From positions 1 through 22,723 of the forward strand of contig DOTL01000012.1 in the NCBI GenBank assembly GCA_003521145.1: a DNA stretch of 22,723 bases, read 5' to 3'. A program made the position numbers and the translations under genes. How positions within the stretch are numbered: position 1 is the first letter of the stretch; every line of letters starts with the position of its first letter. This document shows, one piece after another, positions 1 through 8,114 of this stretch. The notes below the pieces were generated by a model. It was given only the letters and a program-made list of their open reading frames with translations, was not told where the DNA came from and did no database searches. This stretch comes from Streptococcus sp. (GTDB taxonomy: Bacteria > Bacillota > Bacilli > Lactobacillales > Streptococcaceae).

Positions 1-17
1 TGGTAAACTGAGTCATA

Positions 18-77
18 GGAATAAATCTCTTTCTAGTAATGTTTTGCAACTCTACTATAACGGATTTATTCCTTTTT
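18..77 (+). terminator. Possible terminator of an upstream gene (long-loop inverted repeat)
   Basis: GGAATAAATC at 18-27 is the reverse complement of GATTTATTCC at 63-72, and a run of five T follows. The loop of about 35 bases is long for an intrinsic terminator, so this could be an incidental inverted repeat. No gene end is visible upstream in the window. Confidence 0.35.
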
Positions 78-190
78 GTGTTTACACAACTTATTTTACA
101 CTACCTTTCTTTCATTATAGTAGATAATAGTTATTGAAAATTATCGATCAATTTTCTACAAAATAAAGTTTAGTAATATTAATGAAATAT

Positions 191-219
191 TTGTAAAATA
201 TTTTTAAAAGAAGTATACT
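191..219 (+). promoter_or_regulatory. Promoter of the first YSIRK surface-protein gene
   Basis: A -35 hexamer TTGTAA (191-196) and a -10 hexamer TATACT (214-219) are separated by 17 bases, in an AT-rich tract about 60 bases before the chosen start codon. The second surface gene has a very similar arrangement, TTGTAA-17-TACAAT. Confidence 0.6.
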
Positions 220-279
220 ATATGCGTAAAAACTGTTCCATTATTTTATGAAACAGCCTAGAAAGTGAGAGTGATCAAA

Positions 280-2862
280 ATGAGAAAGGCATATGTTTTT
301 AAGGAACGTCAACGTTACTCAATACGTAAATATTCTTTTGGAGCTGCATCAGTCTTGATTGGTGCAAGCTTGTTGCTTGGTGGGCATGCTTTGGCTCAGG
401 AACAAGCCAATAGCGTAAATTCCAGCAAGGATTATGAAGTTTTTGTAAATAATTCTGAACCACTTCAAATCGACCAGGCAGCTTCAGAAGCTGTTACCGA
501 TGTCCTCAATCAACCAGCTTCAAGATCTGAAGCGCCAAGGCCTAAGCTTGCTAGCAGTGAAGTTGCTTCTTCTGAAGCTAGTAGTTTAGTGGCTAGCGAG
601 GCTGCTTCTTTGGAAGTACCGGCAGAGGTTGCTCATTCTGCATCTGCTGTTGCTACTATTTCTAGATCAGAAGTGGCTAGTCCACGTTCTGAAGTGTCAT
701 CAGTAGCTAGCTCTGAAGTAGCAAGTGAAACCAACCGATCAGCAACTTCAGAAGTAACAGAAGTTAGAGGTACTGACCGTGAAGCTGCCGATACTAGTCT
801 TCGTACTGTCTTAACTAATGCTAGTCAGCCAGGTGTAGATGGTCCTGTGACTGCTGATGGTTCTCTTGATATCCCATCAAACGGCAACTATTATTTCCGT
901 CGCACAACTGAAATTCGTACAGCTCCAGTCATGGATATCAAACCTACTTTCGTCTTTAGTGCAGGTGACCATGTTATCTATGATAAGGTCTTGAAGAGAG
1001 ATAATCACCAATGGATTTCTTACATTGGTTACGATTATGAACGCTACTACGCTGATATCGCAGCTTTGAAGTCTGAAAATACTAGTAGCACTACTGAAGC
1101 GACTAGAGATGAAACTATCCCTGAACGTGGTACTTATTATTTCACTAAACCTGCAGATGTGAAGAACCAACCTAGCTTGACTGCTAAGACTGAGTTCAAT
1201 TTTGATCCTGGTATGTCAGTCAACTACGATAGATCTTTGCTTGCTGACAACCACCGTTGGATTTCTTATACTTCGTACAGTGGTACTCGTCGTTATGTCG
1301 ACTTAGGTGCTGTTGCAGAGGCTGTAGCTAAACCAAGAGGCGACATTTCTATTGAAAGTCATAACAATGGTGACTTTAGTGTGGTTATCAGTAATGTTTC
1401 AGATCAAAACGGTGTCCTTGGGGTATCTGTTCCAATCTGGTCTGAAAAGAATGGTCAAGATGATATCATCTGGTACAATGCGACTCGTCTTAACAATGGT
1501 AACTACAAGGTTAACGTCAGTCTAACTGACCACAAGAATGAACGTGGCCTCTACAATGTTCATCTTTACTATGTTGAAACTAACGGTAAATTAGTTGGTG
1601 TGGGTGGCACAACTTACAAAGTTCCCGCCAAGGTTGAAGAAACTCATACAACTACTAGCTATAGCCTTCCTGATGCAGGAACTTACACCTTCAAAGAACG
1701 CACTGGTATTAAGGCAGAACCTCGTGTGGCAAGCCCAGAGTTGGCCTACTACGATGCTGGTATGTCAGTCAACTATGACAAGATTGTCAGTGGTGATGGT
1801 TATCAATGGCTTTCTTACCTCAGTTACAATGGCAACCGCCGTTATGTAGCCGTGGCTAAACTTGCTCAACAAGAAAGCAAACCAAGCGGTACTATCAATA
1901 TTGAAAACCTCTCTAACCTCGGTTTCGATATTCATATCACTAATGTTTCTCGTGGTGACAAGGCTATCCAAGGCGTAAGTGTTCCAGTTTGGACATCCAA
2001 AGACGGCCAAGACGACCTTGTATGGCACCAAGCTAGCAGACAAAGTGATGGTAGCTACAAGGTTCGTATCAATGTTAGTGACCATAAGGCTGAATCAGGT
2101 GAATACATTGTCCATCTTTACTATGTTCAAGACGGTAAGATGGTAGGTATCGGAGGCACTAGCACAACTGTTCCAGTTCAAAATGCAACCCGCCACAACC
2201 TTCCAGCTTCAGGTTCCTATACATTTACTGCTCGTACTGGTATTAAGACTCAACCTTTGGTAGCCAACCCTGATGTTAGCTACTATGATTCAGGCATGTC
2301 AGTCAACTATGACAAAGTTGTCAATAATGACGGCTATACATGGCTTTCTTATCTTAGCTATTCAGGACATCGTTTCTATGTGGTTATCGCACCAACGAGT
2401 GTGACTAAACCAGTAGAACAACCAGTTCAACCAAGTACACCTTCATCTGGCATCTATACTTTCAAGGAACGCTCTAGCATTAAAGCAGAACCAAGTGTAG
2501 CTAGTCCAGAGTTGGCCTACTATGATGCTGATATGTCCGTTAACTATGATAGATTGGTGACTGCAGATGGTCATACATGGCTCTCTTATGTTAGCCATGG
2601 AGGCAACCGCCGTTATGTTGCTATTGATGGTAAGGCAACAGCAGTTGCTCAACCAACGAGTCCAAGCTTAGCGGCAACTGGTACTTATACCTTTACTAAA
2701 CCTAGCTCTATCAGGGCTCAACCAAGCGTGGCAAGCCCAGAGTTGGCCTACTATGATGAAGGCATGTCTGTTCGCTATGACAAGGTCCTTACAGTCGATG
2801 GCCACACCTGGCTCTCATACATGACAGTGACCGGTGCTCGTCGTTACGTTGATATTTCTTAA
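280..2862 (+). CDS. YSIRK-signal secreted surface protein with SH3_5 and GBS_Bsp-like repeats
   Basis: This is a secreted wall-associated protein of 860 residues. I chose ATG 280 over the in-frame GTG at 265 because the AGTGAGAG tract sits about 8 bases before it and the protein then begins MRKAY, as YSIRK proteins do. A YSIRKYSFGAASVLIG signal peptide is followed by probable cleavage after GGHALA (residue 39). Residues about 40-190 are low-complexity Ala/Ser/Glu/Val with repeated SEVAS-like units. Then come six SH3_5-type repeats (roughly 200-260, 282-344, 466-527, 644-704, 723-784, 800-860), each with a G-Y-F start, a YD core and an RRYV end. Two GBS_Bsp-like repeats (about 352-450 and 535-633; GQDD, HLYYV) are interleaved. 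There is no catalytic domain and no LPXTG sorting signal: the protein ends at RRYVDIS. By family knowledge SH3_5 modules bind peptidoglycan, so non-covalent wall retention is inferred. Group B streptococcal Bsp, which shares these modules, affects cell shape; a similar role here is speculative. Confidence 0.88.
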   Translation: MRKAYVFKERQRYSIRKYSFGAASVLIGASLLLGGHALAQEQANSVNSSKDYEVFVNNSEPLQIDQAASEAVTDVLNQPASRSEAPRPKLASSEVASSEASSLVASEAASLEVPAEVAHSASAVATISRSEVASPRSEVSSVASSEVASETNRSATSEVTEVRGTDREAADTSLRTVLTNASQPGVDGPVTADGSLDIPSNGNYYFRRTTEIRTAPVMDIKPTFVFSAGDHVIYDKVLKRDNHQWISYIGYDYERYYADIAALKSENTSSTTEATRDETIPERGTYYFTKPADVKNQPSLTAKTEFNFDPGMSVNYDRSLLADNHRWISYTSYSGTRRYVDLGAVAEAVAKPRGDISIESHNNGDFSVVISNVSDQNGVLGVSVPIWSEKNGQDDIIWYNATRLNNGNYKVNVSLTDHKNERGLYNVHLYYVETNGKLVGVGGTTYKVPAKVEETHTTTSYSLPDAGTYTFKERTGIKAEPRVASPELAYYDAGMSVNYDKIVSGDGYQWLSYLSYNGNRRYVAVAKLAQQESKPSGTINIENLSNLGFDIHITNVSRGDKAIQGVSVPVWTSKDGQDDLVWHQASRQSDGSYKVRINVSDHKAESGEYIVHLYYVQDGKMVGIGGTSTTVPVQNATRHNLPASGSYTFTARTGIKTQPLVANPDVSYYDSGMSVNYDKVVNNDGYTWLSYLSYSGHRFYVVIAPTSVTKPVEQPVQPSTPSSGIYTFKERSSIKAEPSVASPELAYYDADMSVNYDRLVTADGHTWLSYVSHGGNRRYVAIDGKATAVAQPTSPSLAATGTYTFTKPSSIRAQPSVASPELAYYDEGMSVRYDKVLTVDGHTWLSYMTVTGARRYVDIS

Positions 2863-2923
2863 GAGTTGTAACATCACTTTTCTATCATATTCAGATGTAG
2901 GACATTGATAAATGATTAAAAAG

Positions 2924-2960
2924 AAAACATGATAACTCACATAGAGTTATCATGTTTTTT
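2924..2960 (+). terminator. Intrinsic terminator after the first surface-protein gene
   Basis: AAAACATGATAACTC (2924-2938) pairs perfectly with GAGTTATCATGTTTT (2944-2958) across a five-base loop and runs into T residues. The flanking A and T runs suggest it could work in both directions. Confidence 0.85.
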
Positions 2961-3131
2961 ATGTCTCGCTCTCCTTTTTCTAACAAAATTACGAATAAAG
3001 AAGTATGGTTTGCTTCGGCTTTTTTATTATGACGAAAATCGAACAGTTTATGATTTAAGTGGGAACAAATCAAATAAATTTTGTATACTAATGGACAAGT
3101 GAGAAATATTCAGTAACATTATGTAAAATAA

Positions 3132-3160
3132 TTGTAATATTTGTCACAGAGTGTTACAAT
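3132..3160 (+). promoter_or_regulatory. Promoter of the decayed VanY surface-protein gene
   Basis: TTGTAA (3132-3137) and TACAAT (3155-3160) are 17 bases apart, and a TG one base before the -10 makes it an extended -10. It matches the promoter layout of the upstream paralogue, although the gene it drives is now broken. Confidence 0.6.
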
Positions 3161-3198
3161 CAAACAGTAACATCAATTCGATAGAGAGAATAATTGAT

Positions 3199-5875
3199 AT
3201 GAAACGAGAAAAATTTTTACACGAACAACAACGTTTTTCCATTCGTAAATATTCATTTGGGGCAGCATCAGTTCTTTTAGGAGCTAGTTTGGTCTTTGAG
3301 GTCAAGCTTTGGCTGATGAGCATCATAAAGTTTCAACATTTTCAGATGTCACTTTGCGTGCTACCTCAGATACTGATGCTGTGACAGCAGCTGATATTTT
3401 CAGTGGTGTAGCGACCGATGGGGTAGCATCAAGCGAGAAAGCTATCCAAGTCTCAACAACTAGCCAAACCGCTAGTGAAACTGCTACTAGCGAGGCTAGA
3501 AGTGAAGTGAGTGCTAGTACCTCACAAGCAGCAGATAAAATTTCTGAATCAACAACTGCTAGCTCAGAAGCGACAAGGAACACAAATGATTCATCCGAAA
3601 CAGCCACTAACCTTGATTTATCTGCCTTAATGAGAGCAGCTGTCAATACTAGTTTGGTGAGCCAACCAGCTACAACTACAGACAGCGACCTTCCAAGTCA
3701 AGGAACTTATGTCTACAAGGAACGTACAGAGATTAAGAATCAATCCAAGGTGTCTGCCAAGGCTGAATTTTATGTAAATCCAGGGTACAGCGTCCTTTAC
3801 GATCAAGTTGTGACAGCTGACGGCTACCAATGGATTATCTACAAATCATACTCTGGCGTGCGTCGTTATGCGACAGTAAAACCAGTGGCAGCTGGTAGTG
3901 GTAATGGTAATAGTGGTAATGGGGATGGCAAATCTTCTAATGGCGCTCAAGTCACAACAGGTGCTTTGAACATCCCAGCGACAGGAACTTACTACTTTAC
4001 ACGTGACACAGATATTAAGAAAGAGCCAAAAGCAGACCTCAAACCTACTTTTGTTTTCGGCAAGGGTGACCATGTCATCTATGATAAAGTTTTGACAGCT
4101 GATAATCACCAATGGATTTCTTACATTAGTTACAGTGGTACACGTCGTTATGTGGGTATTGCGACCTTGAAAGCTACTGAGTCTAAGCCTCAAGAAAATC
4201 GTGTTTCTGGTAAGCTTACTATCAATAACGAGCTTCTAACGGCTTCGATGTAGTCGTAACCAATGTTTCAGGTTGCGGCAAAGAAGTTAAAGAAGTTCGT
4301 GTCCAATTTGGTCAGATAAAAATGGGCAAGACGACCTAACATGGTATCACACCGACAAACAATCAGACGGTAGCTACAAGGTTCATGTCGATATAGCCAG
4401 CCATAAGGGCGATGCTGATACATACTCTGTCCATCTATACTATATGTTGAATGGTAAGAGAACCTATATCACAGAAACTAAAGCTACAGTCCCTGAATCT
4501 CAAGTAACAGGGAATTTGACAATCAATAACCAAACTTCTAACGGCTTCGATGTAGTCGTAACCAATGTTTCAGGTGGCGGCAAAGAAGTTGAAGAAGTCC
4601 GTGTCCCAATCTGGTCAAATAAGAATGGTCAAGATGACCTTACTTGGTACCATGCCGACAAACAATCAGACGGTAGCTACAAGGTTCATGTCGATATAGC
4701 CAGCCATAAGGGCGATGCTGATACATACTCTGTCCATCGATACTATATGTTGAATGGTAAGAGAACTTATATCACCGAAACTAAAACCAAAGTCCCTCAA
4801 GTCACTGAATCTCAAGTGACTGGAAAATTGACAAATAACGGTTCTTACTACAGTGTTCGTGGTAAATACGATGATATTATCATTGTCAATAAGAAACATG
4901 TTCTTTCCAAGGACTATAACCCAGGTGAAAATCCTACAGCTAAGGCAGCCTTTGTTCGTCTTCGTGATGATATGATTAACCAAGGTTTGAATGTTGGACG
5001 TTCATACAGTGGATTCCGTTCTTATGACTATCAAAAGACTCTTTACGACAACTAACTATGTTAGCCGTGATGGTCAGGCAGCCGCGGACCGTTACTCAGC
5101 TCGTCCTGGATACAGCGAACACCAAACTGGATTAGTATTTGATTTGACCGATAAATCTGGTAATTTGCTTGAAGATTCACGTGCTAGCCAATGACTTAAA
5201 GACAATGTACATAACTATGGCTTTATCGTGCGTTTCCAAGCAGGTAAAGAAGCTTCAACTGGCTACATGCGAGAAGCATGGCACATCCGCTATGTGTGTA
5301 AAGAAGCTAAAGATATTCACGATTCAGGCTTGAGTTTGGAAGAATACTTCGGTATCGAAGGTGGCGATTATGCTACTAGCAACAAACCTGCTGAAAGCAA
5401 ACTAGCAACTACAGGTGCTATCAACCTTCCAGCGACAGGAACTTATACTTTCACAGACCGTGTGTCAATCAAGGCAGAAGCCAAGGTTTCAAGTCCAGAG
5501 TTGGTCTACTATGACAAAGGAGTGAGTGTTAACTACGATAAGGTTTTGACAGCTGATGGCCGTCAATGCCTTTCATACATGACAGCAAGCGGTACTCGTC
5601 GTTATGTTGACATTGCAGCAGCTAAGTCAGAAGCTAAGCCAGAAACAAAACCAGTTGCTAAACCAGCGGATAAACCAAGCTTGCCAGAATCAGGAACTTA
5701 TACTTTCACAGGTCGCGCGTCAATCAAGGCAGAAGCTAAGGTTTCAAGTCCAGAGTTGGCCTACTATGACAAAGGTATTAGTGTTAACTATGACAAAGTT
5801 TTGATAGCCGATGGTCACACATGGCTCTCATACATGACAGTGACCGGTGCTCGTCGTTACGTTGATATTTCTTAA
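3199..5875 (+). pseudogene. Decayed YSIRK surface D,D/L,D-carboxypeptidase (VanY domain with SH3_5 and GBS_Bsp repeats)
   Basis: The original product, about 890 residues, was a secreted peptidoglycan carboxypeptidase. Order: YSIRK-type signal (FSIRKYSFGAASVLLG), Ser/Ala-rich stretch, two SH3_5 repeats (3702-3885, 3984-4170), two near-identical GBS_Bsp-like repeats (4203-4797), VanY domain (about 4845-5360), two C-terminal SH3_5 repeats (5439-5615, 5693-5872). The VanY metal/catalytic motifs SEHQTGLVFD and EAWHIRYV are still readable. Lesions: a one-base loss in the signal peptide near 3298 (GGQALA is readable only after restoring it); one-base losses near 4230 and at 4303-4304, both visible against the second repeat copy; a frame change near 5053 (one base gained or two lost); and TGA replacing the Trp codon of SQWLK at 5192-5194. 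Conserved residues are also altered: Trp to Cys in an SH3_5 repeat near 5577 and Gly to Cys after HIRYV. No functional full-length product is expected. The first break is in the signal peptide, so even the N-terminal part would not be exported normally. Confidence 0.9.
4203..4797 (+). repeat. Tandem 303-base repeat (two GBS_Bsp-like modules)
   Basis: Unit A starts at 4203 and unit B at 4504. Long stretches are identical, for example around 4670-4735 against the copy 303 bases earlier. After restoring two one-base losses in unit A the period is 303 bases, or 101 codons. The similarity indicates a recent internal duplication, and the intact B copy locates the frameshifts in A. Confidence 0.85.
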
Positions 5876-5890
5876 TGAAGTAATGAATCA

Positions 5891-5917
5891 GGTTGGACAA
5901 TGTGTCCAGCCTTTTTT
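5891..5917 (+). terminator. Intrinsic terminator after the VanY pseudogene
   Basis: GGTTGGAC (5891-5898) pairs with GTCCAGCC (5904-5911), with one G-T wobble across a five-base loop, followed by six T. Confidence 0.85.
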
Positions 5918-5956
5918 GATAGGTTTTCTTTATCATGAGATTGAATTTTTCAATTT

Positions 5957-5983
5957 TTGTGACGTCTTTTGGAGTGCTATAAT
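5957..5983 (+). promoter_or_regulatory. Promoter of the nitrilase-aminotransferase operon
   Basis: A perfect extended -10, TGCTATAAT (5975-5983), lies 24 bases before the start codon. The best -35 is weak and a little close (TTGTGA at 5957-5962, 15-base spacer), which an extended -10 tolerates. Confidence 0.6.
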
Positions 5984-6007
5984 GGTTAATATAGAATCGA
6001 GGTTACT

Positions 6008-6790
6008 ATGAAAATCGCATTGGTACAGATGGATGTTGCTCACGGACAGACTGTGGAAAATAAAAAACACGTCATAGAGATGCTGGAAAGGGCGCTTGAT
6101 GACAATCCCGATGTTATTGTGCTTCCTGAAATGTGGAATACAGGCTATGCTTTAGATGAACTGGATGTGCTTGCAGACAAGGAAGGTTTGGACTCTCAAG
6201 AACTCTTGTCTCATTTTGCTAGGAAACATGCTGTGGCTATTATCGGAGGGTCTGTTGCTATTGAGAAAGACGGCAAATTCTACAACACGACCTATGTCTA
6301 CAATAAGTCTGGGGACCTAATCAATACCTATAGCAAGGTTCATCTCTTTGGTCTCATGGCAGAGGAGCAGTATATGTCTGCTGGGTCTGCGGAGTCTGTA
6401 TTTGAGCTTGATGGTGTGACAGCTGCTAGTGTCATTTGTTACGATATTCGTTTTCCTGAATGGGTGCGAACACAGATGGTACAAGGGGCCAAGGTACTTT
6501 TTGTAGTAGCGCAGTGGCCAGAACCTCGTGTGCAACAATGGGAGATTTTGTTAAAGGCGCGTGCGGTTGAAAATCAAGCTTTTTTAGTTGCTGTTAATCG
6601 TGTCGGAACAGGACCAGACGATGTTTTTTCAGGGCATTCTATGCTTATCGATCCACTTGGAAATGTGGTCTTGCAATCCAAGGAGCATGAGGAGGGCATA
6701 TTTACGGCCGATATTAATCTTGAAGAGGTAGATAAGGTTCGAGGTCAGATTCCTGTTTTTGAGGATCGTCGCACGGACTTGTATCATTAA
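6008..6790 (+). CDS. Carbon-nitrogen hydrolase (nitrilase superfamily, MtnU/omega-amidase-like)
   Basis: This is a 260-residue cytoplasmic enzyme hydrolysing a non-peptide C-N bond. The nitrilase Glu-Lys-Cys triad is visible: E41 in VLPEMWNTGY, K110 in YSKVHLFG and C144 in VICYDIRFPEW. Length and start (MKIALVQMDV) fit the omega-amidase/MtnU branch. ATG 6008 follows a GAGGTT site. The gene lies 15 bases before an aminotransferase start in an apparent operon. In Bacillus the same two families are neighbours (mtnU-mtnE) in methionine salvage, where the amidase converts the alpha-ketoglutaramate made by glutamine-dependent transamination. That substrate is inferred here. No other mtn gene is in the window, so a general glutamine-transaminase cycle is an equally good reading. 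Confidence 0.85.
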   Translation: MKIALVQMDVAHGQTVENKKHVIEMLERALDDNPDVIVLPEMWNTGYALDELDVLADKEGLDSQELLSHFARKHAVAIIGGSVAIEKDGKFYNTTYVYNKSGDLINTYSKVHLFGLMAEEQYMSAGSAESVFELDGVTAASVICYDIRFPEWVRTQMVQGAKVLFVVAQWPEPRVQQWEILLKARAVENQAFLVAVNRVGTGPDDVFSGHSMLIDPLGNVVLQSKEHEEGIFTADINLEEVDKVRGQIPVFEDRRTDLYH

Positions 6791-6805
6791 GAATAAGGGG
6801 TGTTT

Positions 6806-7987
6806 ATGTTATTTGAAGAATCGGACTTATTGAAGGCATTGCCAGAACAGTTTTTTGCAGGTTTGGTTGCTAAGGTTAATGCCAAGGTGGCGGAAGGAGC
6901 AGATGTGATCAATCTTGGTCAGGGAAATCCCGACCAACCGACCTATGACCATATTGTTGAGGCGCTGTGCGTCTCAGCGAAAAATCCTGATAGCCATAAG
7001 TATTCACAGTTTCGAGGCAATCGTCCCTTTAAGGAAGCGGCTGCTAGTTTTTACAGGAAACATTATGGGGTTGATTTGGATTCGGAGCGTGAGATTTGTG
7101 TCATGGGTGGAGCTAAAACTGGACTAGTGGAATTGCCTCTAGCTTTGATGAATCCTGGTGACCTCCTGCTCTTGCCTGACCCAGGATATCCAGATTACTT
7201 GTCAGGAGTTAGTTTAGGAGGTGTAGCCTATGAGACCTTTCCTTTGACGGCTGAAAATGATTTCTTGCCAGATTTGGATACCATCCCTGAAGAGATAGCT
7301 CGCCGCGCTAAGTTTATCTATATCAATTATCCGAATAATCCTACGGGTGCTGTGGCGACTAAGGCCTTTTATGAAAAGTTGGTTGCCTGGGCTAAGACTT
7401 ACGAAGTTGGTGTGGTGAGTGATTTAGCTTACGGAGCTTTGGGCTATCGAGGCTATGAGAATCCTAGCTTCTTATCAACACCTGGTGCTAAAGATGTGGG
7501 AATTGAGTTCTATACTTTCTCGAAAACCTTCAATATGGCTGGTTGGCGTTTGGCATTTGCTGCTGGGAATGATCAGATGATTGAAGCCTTAAATCTGATT
7601 CAAGACCATCTTTTTGTGGGAATCTTTCCTGCCTTGCAGGAGGCTGGGATTGCAGCCCTCTTAGATCCTAAATCTGAGGAGGCTGTTGCTCAACTGAATG
7701 CGACTTATGATAGCCGTCGAGATGCTTTTGTTCAGGCAGCTGCTAAGATTGGATGGAAGGCCTTTTCATCCAAAGGTTCTTTCTATGCTTGGATGCCTGT
7801 GCCAGAGGGTTACACCAGTGAGAGTTTTGCGGATCTTTTGCTTGAGAAGGTCCATGTTGCTGTGGCACCAGGTAAAGGATTTGGTCCTGCAGGAGATGCT
7901 TATATTCGTATTGGGCTTTTGGTAGAGCCAGAGCGTCTGGTCGAAGCAGTCAATCGTATTGCAGCTTTGCATTTATTTAATAACTAG
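6806..7987 (+). CDS. PLP-dependent class I/II aminotransferase (MtnE/glutamine transaminase-like)
   Basis: This is a 393-residue fold-type I aminotransferase. The NYPNNPTGA motif binds the cofactor, SKTFNMAGWR contains the Schiff-base lysine (K240), and the C-terminal half has the substrate-carboxylate Arg region (YIRIGLL). I chose ATG 6806 over GTG 6800 because AAGGGG (6795-6800) is correctly spaced from the ATG and overlaps the GTG. With the upstream omega-amidase-like gene it forms a two-gene unit closed by the terminator at 8001-8034. The pair suggests transamination of a 2-oxo acid (for example 2-oxo-4-methylthiobutyrate or an aromatic keto acid) using glutamine, with the amidase removing the keto product. 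The actual acceptor cannot be read from sequence. Confidence 0.88.
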   Translation: MLFEESDLLKALPEQFFAGLVAKVNAKVAEGADVINLGQGNPDQPTYDHIVEALCVSAKNPDSHKYSQFRGNRPFKEAAASFYRKHYGVDLDSEREICVMGGAKTGLVELPLALMNPGDLLLLPDPGYPDYLSGVSLGGVAYETFPLTAENDFLPDLDTIPEEIARRAKFIYINYPNNPTGAVATKAFYEKLVAWAKTYEVGVVSDLAYGALGYRGYENPSFLSTPGAKDVGIEFYTFSKTFNMAGWRLAFAAGNDQMIEALNLIQDHLFVGIFPALQEAGIAALLDPKSEEAVAQLNATYDSRRDAFVQAAAKIGWKAFSSKGSFYAWMPVPEGYTSESFADLLLEKVHVAVAPGKGFGPAGDAYIRIGLLVEPERLVEAVNRIAALHLFNN

Positions 7988-8000
7988 ATAGCAATCATGA

Positions 8001-8034
8001 AAGCAAGTAGTTAAAAAAGACTGCTTGTTTTTTT
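8001..8034 (+). terminator. Intrinsic terminator after the aminotransferase gene
   Basis: CAAGTAGT and ACTGCTTG form an imperfect stem with an A-rich loop, followed by eight T. Confidence 0.8.
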
Positions 8035-8054
8035 ATGTTAATTTCAATTTTACC

Positions 8055-8083
8055 TTGACAAATGAATAAAAATGCAATAAACT
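8055..8083 (+). promoter_or_regulatory. argC operon promoter
   Basis: Consensus -35 TTGACA (8055-8060), a 17-base spacer and TAAACT (8078-8083) lie 31 bases before argC. The spacer contains one half of the probable ArgR operator. Confidence 0.8.
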
Positions 8084-8100
8084 AGTTATATATTTATTCA
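8061..8100. promoter_or_regulatory. Probable ArgR/AhrC operator (two ARG boxes)
   Basis: ATGAATAAAAATGCA (8062-8076) resembles the ARG-box consensus of Gram-positive arginine repressors, and TATATATTTATTCA (8087-8100) is a second, oppositely oriented box. Their outer halves TGAATAAA and TTTATTCA (8063-8070, 8093-8100) are exact inverted repeats centred 30 bases apart, about three helical turns. They overlap the spacer and the region just downstream of the -10, where bound ArgR would block transcription when arginine is plentiful. Binding is inferred from consensus and context. Confidence 0.6.
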
Positions 8101-8114
8101 AAAGGAGTGTATAA

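Larger units (their letters stand above)
2863..3198. other. Intergenic region between the two surface-protein genes
   Basis: This 336-base AT-rich gap holds the terminator of the first gene (2924-2960) and the promoter of the second (3132-3160). Between them I see no open frame with a ribosome-binding site, no RNA gene and no recognisable mobile-element remnant. Confidence 0.6.

Noticed and set aside
540..760. Repeated SEVAS-like units as a possible CRISPR or non-coding repeat array
   Set aside because: They are short degenerate in-frame Ser/Ala/Glu codon repeats inside a surface protein, without regular spacers.
5192..5194. TGA read as Trp or selenocysteine
   Set aside because: A single TGA in a gene with four frameshifts, in an organism group using the standard bacterial code, with no SECIS-like element noticed.
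3199..5875. Phase-variable gene or programmed frameshifting
   Set aside because: There are several lesions at different sites plus a nonsense codon, mostly outside long homopolymers, and no slippery site with a downstream structure. Decay explains all of it.
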